A stretch of 64,000 nucleotides of DNA, from positions 42,959 to 106,958 of the forward strand of contig NZ_JAPMOU010000021.1 of the NCBI RefSeq assembly GCF_028858535.1, written 5' to 3'. How positions within the stretch are numbered: position 1 is the stretch's first letter; every line of letters begins with the position of its first letter. The translations under genes and the position numbers were made by a program. The notes beneath the pieces are model-generated. The model worked only from the letters and a program-made list of their open reading frames with translations. It made no database searches and was not told where the DNA came from. The DNA comes from Spartinivicinus poritis. GTDB taxonomy: Bacteria; Pseudomonadota; Gammaproteobacteria; Pseudomonadales; Zooshikellaceae. This document shows positions 53,059 through 63,593 of this stretch, one piece after another.

Positions 53059-53730
53059 ATGAATAAATTGTTTTTTTTAATGATCTTTATTATAGCGATT
53101 GTATTTTCTTATGGTTGTGAAAAAGTCCCCTCTGCAAATACACCTGAATACTTTGAAGCTCATGGGATAAAAAAAGGAGAAGAAAATATTATTCGTATTG
53201 AAGATATAGCATTCAAAATTCCTGCTGATATACCTATGAATGTTTATACCGTAGGGGATATTAAATCAGGCCAAACAGATACATTAACAGTGTATTTGGA
53301 CTTATCATATTTACTTGAGCATACCTGGGATGGTGGAATACTTGCGCCTTGGATGGTAAGAGTCGAAATGGAGAAGTTTTTATATGAAAATCCTAAAAAT
53401 TCAGATTTTCGACTTCAAGCAAACAAATGGAGCAAAGTGATTGATAATACTGAACTAGGATTGACTGAATTTCATTCAAAAAATTATCGTGGGGGATGGG
53501 GTTATATAAGTTATCAATCAAGTGCTAAGCATGTAGTTACCCCATTAGGTGGTCCAGTTCAGTTTAGATGTACAGGGCATCCAATAGGAGAGATAGATAC
53601 ATGTTGGGGGGGGTATCAGCACCCAAATGGCTTTTATGTTTCATATTTCATAAGCAGTGAATTACTGCCTTTTTGGCATGAAGTTCATCAAAATATTGTT
53701 AGCAAAGTAAATTCATTAATAATAGAGTAA
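53059..53730 (+). CDS. Lipoprotein-like exported protein, unrecognised
   Basis: About 223 residues from ATG 53059 (GTG 53044 is less likely). The N-terminus MNKLFFLMIFIIAIVFSYGC is a signal peptide with a Cys that could be lipidated, though the lipobox is imperfect. The mature part has mixed strands and a Cys pair (QFRCTGH, DTCWGGY). It ends 8 bases before the giant RTX gene, so the two are probably cotranscribed. An immunity or export-accessory role for the RTX product is possible but unproven. Confidence 0.65.
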   Translation: MNKLFFLMIFIIAIVFSYGCEKVPSANTPEYFEAHGIKKGEENIIRIEDIAFKIPADIPMNVYTVGDIKSGQTDTLTVYLDLSYLLEHTWDGGILAPWMVRVEMEKFLYENPKNSDFRLQANKWSKVIDNTELGLTEFHSKNYRGGWGYISYQSSAKHVVTPLGGPVQFRCTGHPIGEIDTCWGGYQHPNGFYVSYFISSELLPFWHEVHQNIVSKVNSLIIE

Positions 53731-53738
53731 TTTTCAAA

Positions 53739-56700
53739 ATGACAAATATTTATCTTAGCCAAGAGCAAATTGAAATAATTAAAGATTTCCAAAAGAGAGG
53801 GCCTAATGAAAATAACAGGTATGATGATGTTTATCGTGCCATTTCAGAAATGTTACCTGATAGCGATGTTAAGTTATGGTTTAAAGGAGCTGAGCAAGCA
53901 AATGCAGGTAGAGGTGTGTTCTCAGAAATAATTCGTGTATATAGCAAGCGACAGATGGAATTGAGGGGGGTTACATATACTGATGAGATAATGCAAGCAG
54001 CATCAAATGCAGTAGCAGAAAAAGCGTTGGAAGATGTTCTAGATTCTAGGCGTAAACAACCTGATGGTCGTTGGCTATTCCCAACTATAAGAAATATTGC
54101 AGATAAGGATGCAACAGGTGTTGGCCAAACGTTATTTGCAAGCCTAGATGATAAAGACACTGCAGGGGGTGATATTAATGCTGGTTGGGCAGGGTCAATA
54201 TTATTTTCAGCTTTTGGCGATAATCAGACATATAGATTACTAACCGCAGGTGGTGGGCATCTAGATAAATTTGATGACTTAAAAAATATTCTATTTGCGT
54301 ATGAAGCATATAGTAAAGCTCTTTGGGAGTCAGCAAAACAGGCAGGAGTTCAGCTTCTTACACTTGATAAGCAGCTTCTTACTGACTTAGGGATAGGTTG
54401 GGATACATTTCAGGAGGCTAACTGGGATGACTTGAAAGCAATGGCATTCAATAACATTAGCTCTTTGTTAACAGGTGATGCGAAGCTGTTTGGAGAATTA
54501 ATAAGCAAAGCTGGTACAGAAACTGTGCTAGATTGGATAATAGCTGGTTATAGTGGAAAAAAAGCTCAATTTATTACCACTAGTGAGAATTTTTCTGAAA
54601 GGGCAAAAGATTTTTTTGAAAACTTTACACCTGAAGCTCAGCAAAATCTATTTATTCAAGTACTCCCTGATAGTAAACAGCAAATAATAGAACTAGCCAA
54701 AAAGAATGTTTCTGTTAGAAATGCACTATATACACTAAATCCAATTGCAATAACATTAGATAACTATCAATACGATTTAAGCCTAAAAGATCCAATCACT
54801 GGTGATGGAAGTTTATCTGAAGAGTGGCTGGATAAACGGGCCACTTTTTTGGTTTTTGAAAAACTATACCGACAAAACAAAACTAATAATGGTATTTTTG
54901 AAATAACATTAAACTTCCTCGAGTCTATAGGGATTCCTCCAGTGGGATTATTTCCTGTACCAATAATTGGAGATATAATCTTTACAGATTACACTGGAGA
55001 CAAAAAATACGAGCTAAAAGTAAATGGAATTGATGGTGGGATAGCTGAAACTAAGCGTATAGTTTTTGGTGGAGAGAAAGGGGATAGTCTCATAGGGGGC
55101 GGTGGAGACGATTACCTATTTGGAAATGTAGGCAACGACACGCTCACGGGAGGGCAAGGAAAAGATTATCTTGAAGGTGGTAAAGATAACGACGAATTAG
55201 ATGGAGGTGAAGATACTGATAAATTATATGGCGGCACAGGCAATGACACCTTAACCGGCGGTAAAGGAGACGACACTTTAGTTGGCGGGGCGGGTGATGA
55301 TACCTATCACTACAACACTGGCGATGGTGACGATATCATTGACGACACCTTTGGTATAAACCAACTAGTCATTAATAATAAAACCATCACTAAAGTGACT
55401 CGTATTGCTGATGATGCTGAGCTATATCAAGATGATCAGGGCAACCGCTATACCTACAATGGTAGTCAGTTATTAGTACAAGTGCGTGATGGTGATGCTA
55501 CAGGTTCCATTTTATTTAAATCCTTCTATAAAGATAACAACAGTTTTGGTATTACGTTTGAAGAAGCAGAAGAAATTAAAAAACCGGTAGTAGATGATTC
55601 AGCTTTTAATTTTGGTGATGGTGATCCTTCCAAAATACCAGGGTTTACTACCAGTTATCGTCTTCAAAAGATTCCTGGCTCCTATGCTTACCGGTATCAC
55701 TCTGCAAGTCAAAGTTTAAATCAGCTAAATAACCGTTCATTAATTATGGATGCGTCTCTATATAAGCATGATGATGCGCGTAAGGAGAATTATCATTATG
55801 GTGAGTGGAGTTCCGCATTTTTTGGTGGTTTAAAAAATGATGAGCTGAAAGGTGATGATTACCAAGATGCTCTCTATGGATTAGCAGGTGATGATGTCAT
55901 CTACGGTGGCGGAGACAAAGATACTCTAGAAGGCGGCAGTGGCTCTGACTATATAGAAGGTGGGGAAGGCCAGGATTTAATTTGGGGTTCAGGTGGACGT
56001 AACAAATATGAGTGGCAATTGGATGAAAATACTGAGCTGAATCAACATGAATTGCTGGGTGTTGATAAAGCAGGTGATATTAATGTACTGCATGGTAATG
56101 GTGGCAGTGATTTTATTACCGGTGGTGAACATACCGATTATGCTTACGGTGGAGAAGGGTTAGATACTATTGCTGGGGGAACGGGTAATGATGTCTTATC
56201 AGGAAACCAAGAGAATGACTTAATTTATGGTGACTCACGACAATATGCGGGTTTTAAGGCATTTAAAGGTGAGCATGAATTAAAGCCTGACGTGCGGTTC
56301 GTTAAAGATATTATTTATTCAGCTGGTTTAGACAATCAATACAGCTATAACGATGTGATATCAGGTGGTGAAGGAAATGATGTCCTACTAGGTGAGCAGG
56401 GCGATGACATTATCACAGGGGAAACCGGTGAAGATATAATCTATGGCGACCGCCCCAGTACCTATGATGAATTATTTGAGTCGATCCCTCGAAAAGCCTT
56501 TGGTGACACGAATAGTCAGCTGGCCACAGAATACCATGGCAGAGATATGCTGTATGGGAATGATGGTGATGATATTATTGTGGGTAATGGTAATGATGAC
56601 CGTCTCTATGGTGGTGCTGACAACGATACCCTCTATGGTGATGCTCGTGAAGAAGAAAGTGCGGTAGCGGGTGATGATCACTTATACGGCGAATTTGGTA

Positions 56701-59700
56701 ATGACCTTCTGCATGGAGGTGCTGGAGATGATGTACTAGATGGCGGCGAAGGTGATGACCAGCTCTATGGTGATGAAGGCAATGACATCTTATCAGGAGG
56801 TGCAGGCACAGACTTTCTAAGAGGTGGTGAAGGGGATGATATTTACCACTTTAAAACAGGTGATGGCTATGATGTTGTTTGGGATACGGAAGGTAACAAT
56901 ATCATTGACTTAACAAGCACTTCTTTTTCTAGTGTGAAAATGGCAGTTAAACCATCATCGCAACAAGGCCAGCAGATTGAAGGAGATGTACTGGCTATTC
57001 AATTACCCTCTAAAACGGATGTTATTTACATAGCCGCATTTGATACAAGAACCAGGCAGTTATTACCGGGAGCCGAGCAAATCACATTTAATTTTGCTGA
57101 CCGACAAAATGTCACCATCAGTGATTTTATGGACTCGATTATCTTTGAAAATGGCTCGCCTAAAGATGAAGAGGTTAAATTTCGTGCAACACCTGAGCAA
57201 CCGAATTTTAAAGCAGGTGATGCACATGACACCCTTTTCGGTAACGAACAAGCTAACCATTTAGAAGGTGGTGCAGGTAATGACTGGCTCTATGGATATG
57301 ATGGGAATGATATTTTAGATGGTGGTGATGGTGATGATAGTATTAAGGGGGGAAAAGGTGATGACGTTCTGTTGGGTGGTGCAGGAAATGATACTTTAAA
57401 AGGCGGGCCTGGCTTTGACAAACTGATAGGCGGTGCTGGTAATGATAGCTTATCTTTTGGGGATGAAGGGATTGCAGTATTTGGTACTGGTGATGGGGTT
57501 GATGAGATTTTTGGTGTTTCATCGTCTTCAGAGCAAAATATAACGCTTCAAATCAAAGATGATATTACTCAAGACCAATTAAGATTTCTTTGGTTTGGCA
57601 ACGCCTTGGTTATTGGCTTCAAAGATAACTATCAGGACTTTTTTATTTTCGGTAAGTATTTAACGGAAGACCACAAAACAAAACTAAGTATTGAGTTACC
57701 CAATGGGGATATAATTACTGAGTTCCCTACGTCAGGATTTTTTGTGGATGAAAAAGAATATGGCAGTTATCGGGGGTATAACTGCTTTATAAATGGTGGC
57801 TCTATTGGATATGGAGTTTCAGGGCCAGCATGGGCAAAACGAATTGATGGGGTTGCCATTAGTGGAACAGATGAAAGTGATATTATGTTTGGTTCCGAAG
57901 ATAGTGATTATATAGAGAATAAAGTCATTAATGGAACACAACAAAATGATTATATTGATGGCCGTGAAGGCGACGATATAATTATTACTCGATACCAAAA
58001 TGCAACTATTTTAGGTGGTGAGGGTAATGATGAGATTACGTCAGATGGTTACGGATGGGATGAGGGTGATGAGAAGGTTTATATCTCTGGTGGCAAAGGT
58101 AATGATAAAATAGCATTATCTGGAAAAGGAACCATTATATTTAATAAGGGTGATGGTAAGGATACGCTCGATATCAACCAATCTGCTCGTTTAGAATTTA
58201 AATCTCCTATCACTAGAGAAGACCTTTCTTTCTCTATTGATGCTCAGGATTTAATCATTAATTTCCCTTGGGAAGGTGATGAGATTAGGATTAGTCGATT
58301 TGTCACTGGTGAAGGGTTACGCTTAGATGGAGTTCCTTTACTATTTGCTGATGGTAGTGAATTAACAACAAAGGCAATTTATACTGAGCTTGATCAAACA
58401 ATAGTTAAACCAGTTGCTAATCCTGATGTTTATACAATTAAAGAAGATTCTTCTATTTCTATTGATGTACAAAAATTGCTTAGTAATGACAGGATAGGTG
58501 GTGATAACTTAAATCCATTTGTAGTCGAAGTGTTTGAAGAAAAAAATGGTAAGTTAGATCGCATGGAGTTTATTCCTGATGCGGACTTCATTGGCACGGC
58601 ATCATTTAAATATCGGTTATCAAACGGCTTTAAACAGTCTGAAGGAGAAGTGACAATTACTGTCGAATCAGTGAATGATGCTCCTATCATTAGACGCCGC
58701 TTAAACAATATCCGGTGGCAGGCTGGTGATGAATTTAGTTACCGTATCCCAGCAACTTCATTCTTTGATCCTGATGCTGACGACACATTGTCACTTGCTG
58801 CTACCTTGGCGGATGATGAAGCCCTACCTGTTTGGTTACGTTTTGATGCTGAACAACAACGGTTTATTGGTGAACCGCCAGCTGACTTTTCAGGTGATTT
58901 ATCCATTAAATTAACGGCGACTGACAATGCTGGCGAGTCTGTGTCACAGTCATTTAACCTGACGATTTTACCTTCGGATGATGCTGAAGACACTAGCAGT
59001 ACAACAGGTGAAGAAACAACACCTGAGTTAAGTGATTTTGCACAGGTAAAAACCGGTACTAATGACGCTGAACAACTGTTGGGTAGTCAGGAAGCTGATT
59101 TAATTAAAGGCTTGGGTGGTAAAGACCAAATCTTTGCTTTTAATGGTGATGATTATCTACAAGGTGGCTCCGGCGATGACCGTTTAAATGGTGGTAATGG
59201 CTCTGGTAAAACCAACGATGGTAACGACACCTTAGAAGGTGGTGCGGGCAACGATGTATTGTATGGTGAAGCGGGCGATGACCACCTAGTGGGTGGTATC
59301 GGTGATGATCACTATTATTATGGGTTGAACGGTGGTGTTGACACCATAGACAACACCGGTGGTGGAAACGATTGGTTATTCTTTATTAATGGTATTACCC
59401 GTGAGCAGTTAAGTTACCATCGTGAAGATGATGATTTAATTGTGCGGGTAGATGCTGATGAAAACCAGCAAGTACGAGTTTTAAACCATTTTAAAGGTGG
59501 TGATTTTGCGATTAAATACATTCAGCCTTCAGGTGGTTATGCAATACCCACATCTAGTATCGAGCGCGAACTAGCTGCACAGTCTAGTACAGAAACGGAA
59601 ACCCCTGAAAATACTGATACCGATAATAGACAAACCACTACTGATAATGGTGATAATACAACCGATAGTACTACAACCACAGAGTCAGGAACTAATAACA

Positions 59701-61127
59701 GTCAGGAAACCACTGGAGAGAATACAGGTTCTACGAACACGACACCGATTGATACCCAAGTGGATAGCTATGTTCAATTAGGTGGGAGTGGCAATGATAC
59801 TTTCACTGGTACCAGCCAAGCCGAAACCTTTTTGGGTGGCGCAGGTGATGATACCTATGTGTTTAAGCTAGGTGGTGGACAAGACACTATTATCGACACC
59901 CAAGGGAAAAACCGACTGGTATTTGAAGGCATTCAGTTTAGTCAGGTCGGCTCCAATTTATTTAAATCGGGTAATGACTTACAGCTAAGCGTTAGCGGCA
60001 CCCAAGATAAAGTGATAATTAAAGAGTTTTTCACTACCGCTAATATTGACACGATTGCCTTTAAAACCGGTGGTGAAATTAAAGCCAGTCAATTATTCGG
60101 TATTTTCGGTTTAGCCATGCCAACAGCTTCAGCAGAAAGTCAGCCAGAAGTATTAGGTGATAATCAAGCGAATACTTTAGCCGGAACGGCAGCGGGTGAA
60201 GTGATTAAAGGGTTTAGCGGTAATGACTCGATTTCTGGTGGTAAAGGCAACGACACCCTTATCGGTGGTCGCGGTGATGACATCTATACCTTTAAGCAAG
60301 GTGATGGTGTGGATACCATTATCGGAGAGGGAGGAGGCACTGATACTATCCACTTTGATGGGTTTAGTTATCGGGATATTGCCCAGAACCTGTTTAAAAT
60401 GGGGAATGATTTAGAGCTATCGAAGAAGAACTCCGGTGATAAATTGATCGTTAAAGACTTTTTCTTGGGTGGTGATAATATCGTAGATGACATAACTTTT
60501 TCAGGGGGTGGACAATTAGCAGGTGCACAAATATTCCAGATATTTGGCATTACTAATCCCAACCCTATTAAATCGCCTAATTATACCGGGCTACCGAATG
60601 AGACTGACTATGCCGTTGTTTTTAAAGGTGATGGTTCAAGTCAGGCAATTACAGGGTCAATCGCTGCTGATTGGCTAGAAGCTGGTGCCGGCAATGACGT
60701 ACTAGCTGGTGGGAAAGGCAATGATTTATTACTGGGTGGCCAAGGGCATGATACTTATCAGTTTGCCTCAGGAGATGGGCAAGATACGATTAATAACCTC
60801 ACTACTGCACCGGATGAGGATACCGATGTACTTAGACTGTCGGGTATTTCCAAAGATAAATTATGGTTGACTCAGGAAGGCGATGATCTAAAAGTGGATG
60901 TACTTGGCTCTGATGATCAAGTCACCATCCAAAACTGGTTTGCTGGTGAAGCCTATCGTCTGGATAAACTTGAAACCACAAACTCTGTGTTATCAGCTGA
61001 AAAAGTGGATACGTTGGTGCAAGCCATGGCGGCTTTTAATAACTATGAGACCACTGATGGGAATTTAACACCAGAGGTTCAAACAGCGATTAATCCAGTA
61101 CTAGCTGCTGCATGGCAGTCTAAATAA
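53739..61127 (+). CDS. Giant RTX repeat protein (2462 residues), probable type I secreted toxin/adhesin
   Basis: Residues 1-445 form a non-repetitive, mostly helical N-terminal domain of no recognised family. From about 447 on there are some ten blocks of Ca-binding GGxGxDxLx nonapeptides (about 447-520, 697-755, 784-908, 930-1040, 1159-1248, 1770-1855, 2015, 2150, 2305). Between them lie haemolysin-related modules (ITREQLSYHREDDDLIVRV). A cadherin-like module (about 1557-1645, NPDVYTIKEDSSISIDVQ) and a dystroglycan-type Ig module (1647-1746) lie in the middle. A Thr/Asn-rich linker spans about 1947-2007. Glycine-aspartate repeats and lack of a signal peptide indicate type I secretion, with no secretion genes in view. 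Lytic versus adhesive role unknown. Confidence 0.9.
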   Translation: MTNIYLSQEQIEIIKDFQKRGPNENNRYDDVYRAISEMLPDSDVKLWFKGAEQANAGRGVFSEIIRVYSKRQMELRGVTYTDEIMQAASNAVAEKALEDVLDSRRKQPDGRWLFPTIRNIADKDATGVGQTLFASLDDKDTAGGDINAGWAGSILFSAFGDNQTYRLLTAGGGHLDKFDDLKNILFAYEAYSKALWESAKQAGVQLLTLDKQLLTDLGIGWDTFQEANWDDLKAMAFNNISSLLTGDAKLFGELISKAGTETVLDWIIAGYSGKKAQFITTSENFSERAKDFFENFTPEAQQNLFIQVLPDSKQQIIELAKKNVSVRNALYTLNPIAITLDNYQYDLSLKDPITGDGSLSEEWLDKRATFLVFEKLYRQNKTNNGIFEITLNFLESIGIPPVGLFPVPIIGDIIFTDYTGDKKYELKVNGIDGGIAETKRIVFGGEKGDSLIGGGGDDYLFGNVGNDTLTGGQGKDYLEGGKDNDELDGGEDTDKLYGGTGNDTLTGGKGDDTLVGGAGDDTYHYNTGDGDDIIDDTFGINQLVINNKTITKVTRIADDAELYQDDQGNRYTYNGSQLLVQVRDGDATGSILFKSFYKDNNSFGITFEEAEEIKKPVVDDSAFNFGDGDPSKIPGFTTSYRLQKIPGSYAYRYHSASQSLNQLNNRSLIMDASLYKHDDARKENYHYGEWSSAFFGGLKNDELKGDDYQDALYGLAGDDVIYGGGDKDTLEGGSGSDYIEGGEGQDLIWGSGGRNKYEWQLDENTELNQHELLGVDKAGDINVLHGNGGSDFITGGEHTDYAYGGEGLDTIAGGTGNDVLSGNQENDLIYGDSRQYAGFKAFKGEHELKPDVRFVKDIIYSAGLDNQYSYNDVISGGEGNDVLLGEQGDDIITGETGEDIIYGDRPSTYDELFESIPRKAFGDTNSQLATEYHGRDMLYGNDGDDIIVGNGNDDRLYGGADNDTLYGDAREEESAVAGDDHLYGEFGNDLLHGGAGDDVLDGGEGDDQLYGDEGNDILSGGAGTDFLRGGEGDDIYHFKTGDGYDVVWDTEGNNIIDLTSTSFSSVKMAVKPSSQQGQQIEGDVLAIQLPSKTDVIYIAAFDTRTRQLLPGAEQITFNFADRQNVTISDFMDSIIFENGSPKDEEVKFRATPEQPNFKAGDAHDTLFGNEQANHLEGGAGNDWLYGYDGNDILDGGDGDDSIKGGKGDDVLLGGAGNDTLKGGPGFDKLIGGAGNDSLSFGDEGIAVFGTGDGVDEIFGVSSSSEQNITLQIKDDITQDQLRFLWFGNALVIGFKDNYQDFFIFGKYLTEDHKTKLSIELPNGDIITEFPTSGFFVDEKEYGSYRGYNCFINGGSIGYGVSGPAWAKRIDGVAISGTDESDIMFGSEDSDYIENKVINGTQQNDYIDGREGDDIIITRYQNATILGGEGNDEITSDGYGWDEGDEKVYISGGKGNDKIALSGKGTIIFNKGDGKDTLDINQSARLEFKSPITREDLSFSIDAQDLIINFPWEGDEIRISRFVTGEGLRLDGVPLLFADGSELTTKAIYTELDQTIVKPVANPDVYTIKEDSSISIDVQKLLSNDRIGGDNLNPFVVEVFEEKNGKLDRMEFIPDADFIGTASFKYRLSNGFKQSEGEVTITVESVNDAPIIRRRLNNIRWQAGDEFSYRIPATSFFDPDADDTLSLAATLADDEALPVWLRFDAEQQRFIGEPPADFSGDLSIKLTATDNAGESVSQSFNLTILPSDDAEDTSSTTGEETTPELSDFAQVKTGTNDAEQLLGSQEADLIKGLGGKDQIFAFNGDDYLQGGSGDDRLNGGNGSGKTNDGNDTLEGGAGNDVLYGEAGDDHLVGGIGDDHYYYGLNGGVDTIDNTGGGNDWLFFINGITREQLSYHREDDDLIVRVDADENQQVRVLNHFKGGDFAIKYIQPSGGYAIPTSSIERELAAQSSTETETPENTDTDNRQTTTDNGDNTTDSTTTTESGTNNSQETTGENTGSTNTTPIDTQVDSYVQLGGSGNDTFTGTSQAETFLGGAGDDTYVFKLGGGQDTIIDTQGKNRLVFEGIQFSQVGSNLFKSGNDLQLSVSGTQDKVIIKEFFTTANIDTIAFKTGGEIKASQLFGIFGLAMPTASAESQPEVLGDNQANTLAGTAAGEVIKGFSGNDSISGGKGNDTLIGGRGDDIYTFKQGDGVDTIIGEGGGTDTIHFDGFSYRDIAQNLFKMGNDLELSKKNSGDKLIVKDFFLGGDNIVDDITFSGGGQLAGAQIFQIFGITNPNPIKSPNYTGLPNETDYAVVFKGDGSSQAITGSIAADWLEAGAGNDVLAGGKGNDLLLGGQGHDTYQFASGDGQDTINNLTTAPDEDTDVLRLSGISKDKLWLTQEGDDLKVDVLGSDDQVTIQNWFAGEAYRLDKLETTNSVLSAEKVDTLVQAMAAFNNYETTDGNLTPEVQTAINPVLAAAWQSK

Positions 61128-61159
61128 CAGTCGTTATTATTTTTGTTGGTGTAGTTAAA

Positions 61160-61196
61160 GAACAAAGGCTTACTATTTGATGGTAAGCCTTTGTTC
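61160..61196 (+). terminator. Hairpin downstream of the RTX gene
   Basis: Perfect 14-base arms (61160-61173 and 61183-61196) with a 9-base loop and a short T-rich tail, 33 bases after the stop. It overlaps the start of an upstream extension of the next frame, so that gene must begin later. Confidence 0.7.
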
Positions 61197-61236
61197 CATT
61201 TTAGACACTTATTCTGGAGTGAAAGTCTGTAGTATT

Positions 61237-62043
61237 ATGAATGATGATCAAAAGCTACAAAGAATATATGATAGTATTAGAAAAACGGGCTATGCTTTAG
61301 CAGGAGGTCTTCAGGATTTACCGCAGCGAGCATCTGTTTATTATCATTTATATGAAGATTCTGGCTATCGTAATGTTTTCCCTCTGATTGCGGCACATGG
61401 CGCTTTATGGGCGAGTGGTTATTTTGCAAAAGGGATGAAGATAGGGAAAGTCTTATCAATACAGTATCTTTTTAGTCGTCAACAACGCCATGCTCAATAT
61501 TCAAGTTTACAGCAATTTGCTGATGCATTTAGGGATATTAATAGAAGAGTCTGTGCGGAAGCATATACTGTATATCATTTTACGAAGGATTATGGTCATA
61601 CGGCATTTGCTTCTTCTTTTATTGCAGAGCCTCTCTTGTCAATTCTTAATCAGTGTCACTTAGCCAATAAAAATAACTTGTACTTTTCTGCTGAGTTAAG
61701 ACGTAAACTATTCGAAGCATTTTTTCTTTGGGAACAAGAAACCATTGTCGCCCCTTCTGTTGAAAGTGCAATGAGAAAATTTGATTGGAGAATAATAAAG
61801 TGGCTGGCAATGAAACCTTGCATTAAATTTGCTTACTTTAACAAAGAGCATAATTTGCAGTTTGTAGACTTTGCAAGTAAATTCGAAAGAATAGAAAAAG
61901 GGCTATCTGCCTATGAGACAGCAGAGTTAGTTGGCTTGGAGATTGTTGAGACTGCATTAAAAAAATATTGTATTATGCCTGATAATTTTTTCAGAAATAC
62001 TAGTAAATATTTCTATGATATTAAAGCCAGTGCTTGCATTTAA
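61237..62043 (+). CDS. Unrecognised soluble protein next to the RTX gene
   Basis: About 268 residues from ATG 61237. Helical, Tyr/Phe/His-rich, with a striking block YHLYEDSGYRNVFPLIAAHG followed by ALWASGYFAKGM. Further on come AEAYTVYHFTKDYGH and FFLWEQETIVAPSVESAM. It is not HlyC-like. Similar-looking proteins may accompany RTX genes elsewhere, but I cannot name a family. A hairpin separates it from the RTX gene, so expression is probably reduced or independent. A role in handling or modifying the RTX protein is a hypothesis. Confidence 0.7.
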   Translation: MNDDQKLQRIYDSIRKTGYALAGGLQDLPQRASVYYHLYEDSGYRNVFPLIAAHGALWASGYFAKGMKIGKVLSIQYLFSRQQRHAQYSSLQQFADAFRDINRRVCAEAYTVYHFTKDYGHTAFASSFIAEPLLSILNQCHLANKNNLYFSAELRRKLFEAFFLWEQETIVAPSVESAMRKFDWRIIKWLAMKPCIKFAYFNKEHNLQFVDFASKFERIEKGLSAYETAELVGLEIVETALKKYCIMPDNFFRNTSKYFYDIKASACI

Positions 62044-62095
62044 AATATACTATACGTTTTTATGATATAGTGTATGAGGTACAAAGAAACAAAGG

Positions 62096-62600
62096 CTATT
62101 CATCAATATTGCCTGTACACTCTCCAGAATTTCCATCATTATTTTCTTCAACTAAATAATCATCTTCCTGATATTCAAGAGGGTAGATAGAAACAGTAGG
62201 GTTGTTGTAGCAGGAAGCACCTTCATAACACTTGCCATCATAATAACCGGCTTCACTGCCACCGTCATCAGTCAGATTCATACCTACTGAGTATATCCAT
62301 TCGTTTTCTTTCGAGTAACGAAGCGGTTTTCCATCAAAAGCATCTTTAGGTATTTCAGCTATATATTTGGGTATTAATTGGGATAATTGATCGGGCAGTT
62401 CGTCAAACTCAGTATGATATTGCTGTAATGCGGCGGATACTTTTGCTGCATCTATATATACACGAGCAAAGCATCTTCTATAAAAGTACTCTGGGAAATA
62501 TCCTTCCATATCTATCGTGTAATATTTCCCTGCAATGTTGGGTTGAAAATAGTGGTACCATTGTAGTTCTCTAAGCTTAATATAATTTCGATTTTTTCTT
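62096..62600 (-). pseudogene. Truncated protein with LP..L.P.Y...P.D.F-type C-terminal domain
   Basis: From ATG 62509 the frame gives 137 residues. The part AALQQYHTEFDELPDQLSQL, IPKDAFDGKPLRYS and IYSVGMNLTDDGG is a C-terminal domain often found at the end of larger envelope or pseudopilin-like proteins. The sense clearly continues upstream of the ATG (LRELQWYHYFQPNIAG...YYTID) to an in-frame stop near 62600, without any usable start. I therefore read it as the remnant tail of a longer gene. Confidence 0.6.
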
Positions 62601-62717
62601 TATAAGTATAGCTAACCTGCTACAAACTATTTTTTCCCTTACACCTTTAGCTAGAACATAGGGTAGCGAATAGTGGAGGCAGCCGTCAGCGATGAATAAG
62701 CAGGCGGCGCTTTTAAT

Positions 62718-63593
62718 TTAATTAGAGGGATCCTTAACACTAACTATTTCAACATCTGCTAACTTAAGTGCATTGATTAGTTTGTTACGATAGGCTTTCA
62801 CAAACTCTTGTAAGAAGTCTTTTTCGGCATTGTCTTGGATAAGGTAAGCTTGGAATTCATCGATAATGATAGTGTCTTCGGTGTTGTATGCTTTTCCTAG
62901 TGTTTCTTTAATTTTCTTTTTGTCTTCACTAGAAACCTGTGTTTGCCAGAACTTGTCTACAGTTTCTTTATAGTTGGGGGTTAATAAATACTGGGCATGA
63001 AAAATTTCATGGCTGACAACCGATTCTTGTGATTTGGTACTTTGAACAGAAAGGCCAATGACATAATAGTTGTCTTTTTTGGCTTGAATCACGGGATTAT
63101 TTACGAAAGACGCTTTGAATGACGCTTCCATTTTATTAAGTTTAATGGCTGGTTTTTTCTTCGTATTATTATAAAAATCTATAATGGTTTTACCTGGCAT
63201 ATTATGACCAGCAACTAATTTTTTATAGTTTTTAAGTTTCCAATCACTTGCTTGTAGTAAAGTACCTTGTTTTAGACCTTTACCGGCACCCATAAATAAG
63301 CCAATTCGGGTAAAAGCATCATTTAAATCTGCTTGATAAAAAGTCACGCATACATAAGCGCCTGGCACTTCAGTTACACCATTACATTCCATATAGTGGT
63401 CCATCATTGAAGTATCTTTATCAATATTAGTCAATATTTTGATGGCTACTGATTTTTTTACTTTAGTTAACAGGTTCGCAACGCCACCTTCTTTAACAGA
63501 GATGGGTTGATTAGAAAGAACGACCTGGGCCTGAGAGGTTTGGCTTAAGAGAACAGTCATACCGACTAGTGAGCGTAATAAGAGTTTTTTCAC
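62718..63593 (-). CDS. Secreted HExxH metallopeptidase-like protein
   Basis: About 291 residues from GTG 63593, giving a clean signal peptide (KKLLLRSLVGMTVLLSQTSQ, then A-Q). The mature part contains SVVSHEIFHAQYLLTP, where HEIFH (His about 195) fits the zinc-binding HExxH motif. A later Glu in TIIIDEFQAYLIQ could be the third ligand. A weaker TTG start at 63638 exists. No family assigned with certainty. It could process surface or secreted proteins such as the RTX product, a guess from proximity only. Confidence 0.65.
   Translation of the reverse strand: MKKLLLRSLVGMTVLLSQTSQAQVVLSNQPISVKEGGVANLLTKVKKSVAIKILTNIDKDTSMMDHYMECNGVTEVPGAYVCVTFYQADLNDAFTRIGLFMGAGKGLKQGTLLQASDWKLKNYKKLVAGHNMPGKTIIDFYNNTKKKPAIKLNKMEASFKASFVNNPVIQAKKDNYYVIGLSVQSTKSQESVVSHEIFHAQYLLTPNYKETVDKFWQTQVSSEDKKKIKETLGKAYNTEDTIIIDEFQAYLIQDNAEKDFLQEFVKAYRNKLINALKLADVEIVSVKDPSN

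Noticed and set aside
56443..57264. Alternative-frame open stretches inside the RTX gene
   Set aside because: They arise from the GGxGxDxLx repeat codons and have no independent signals.
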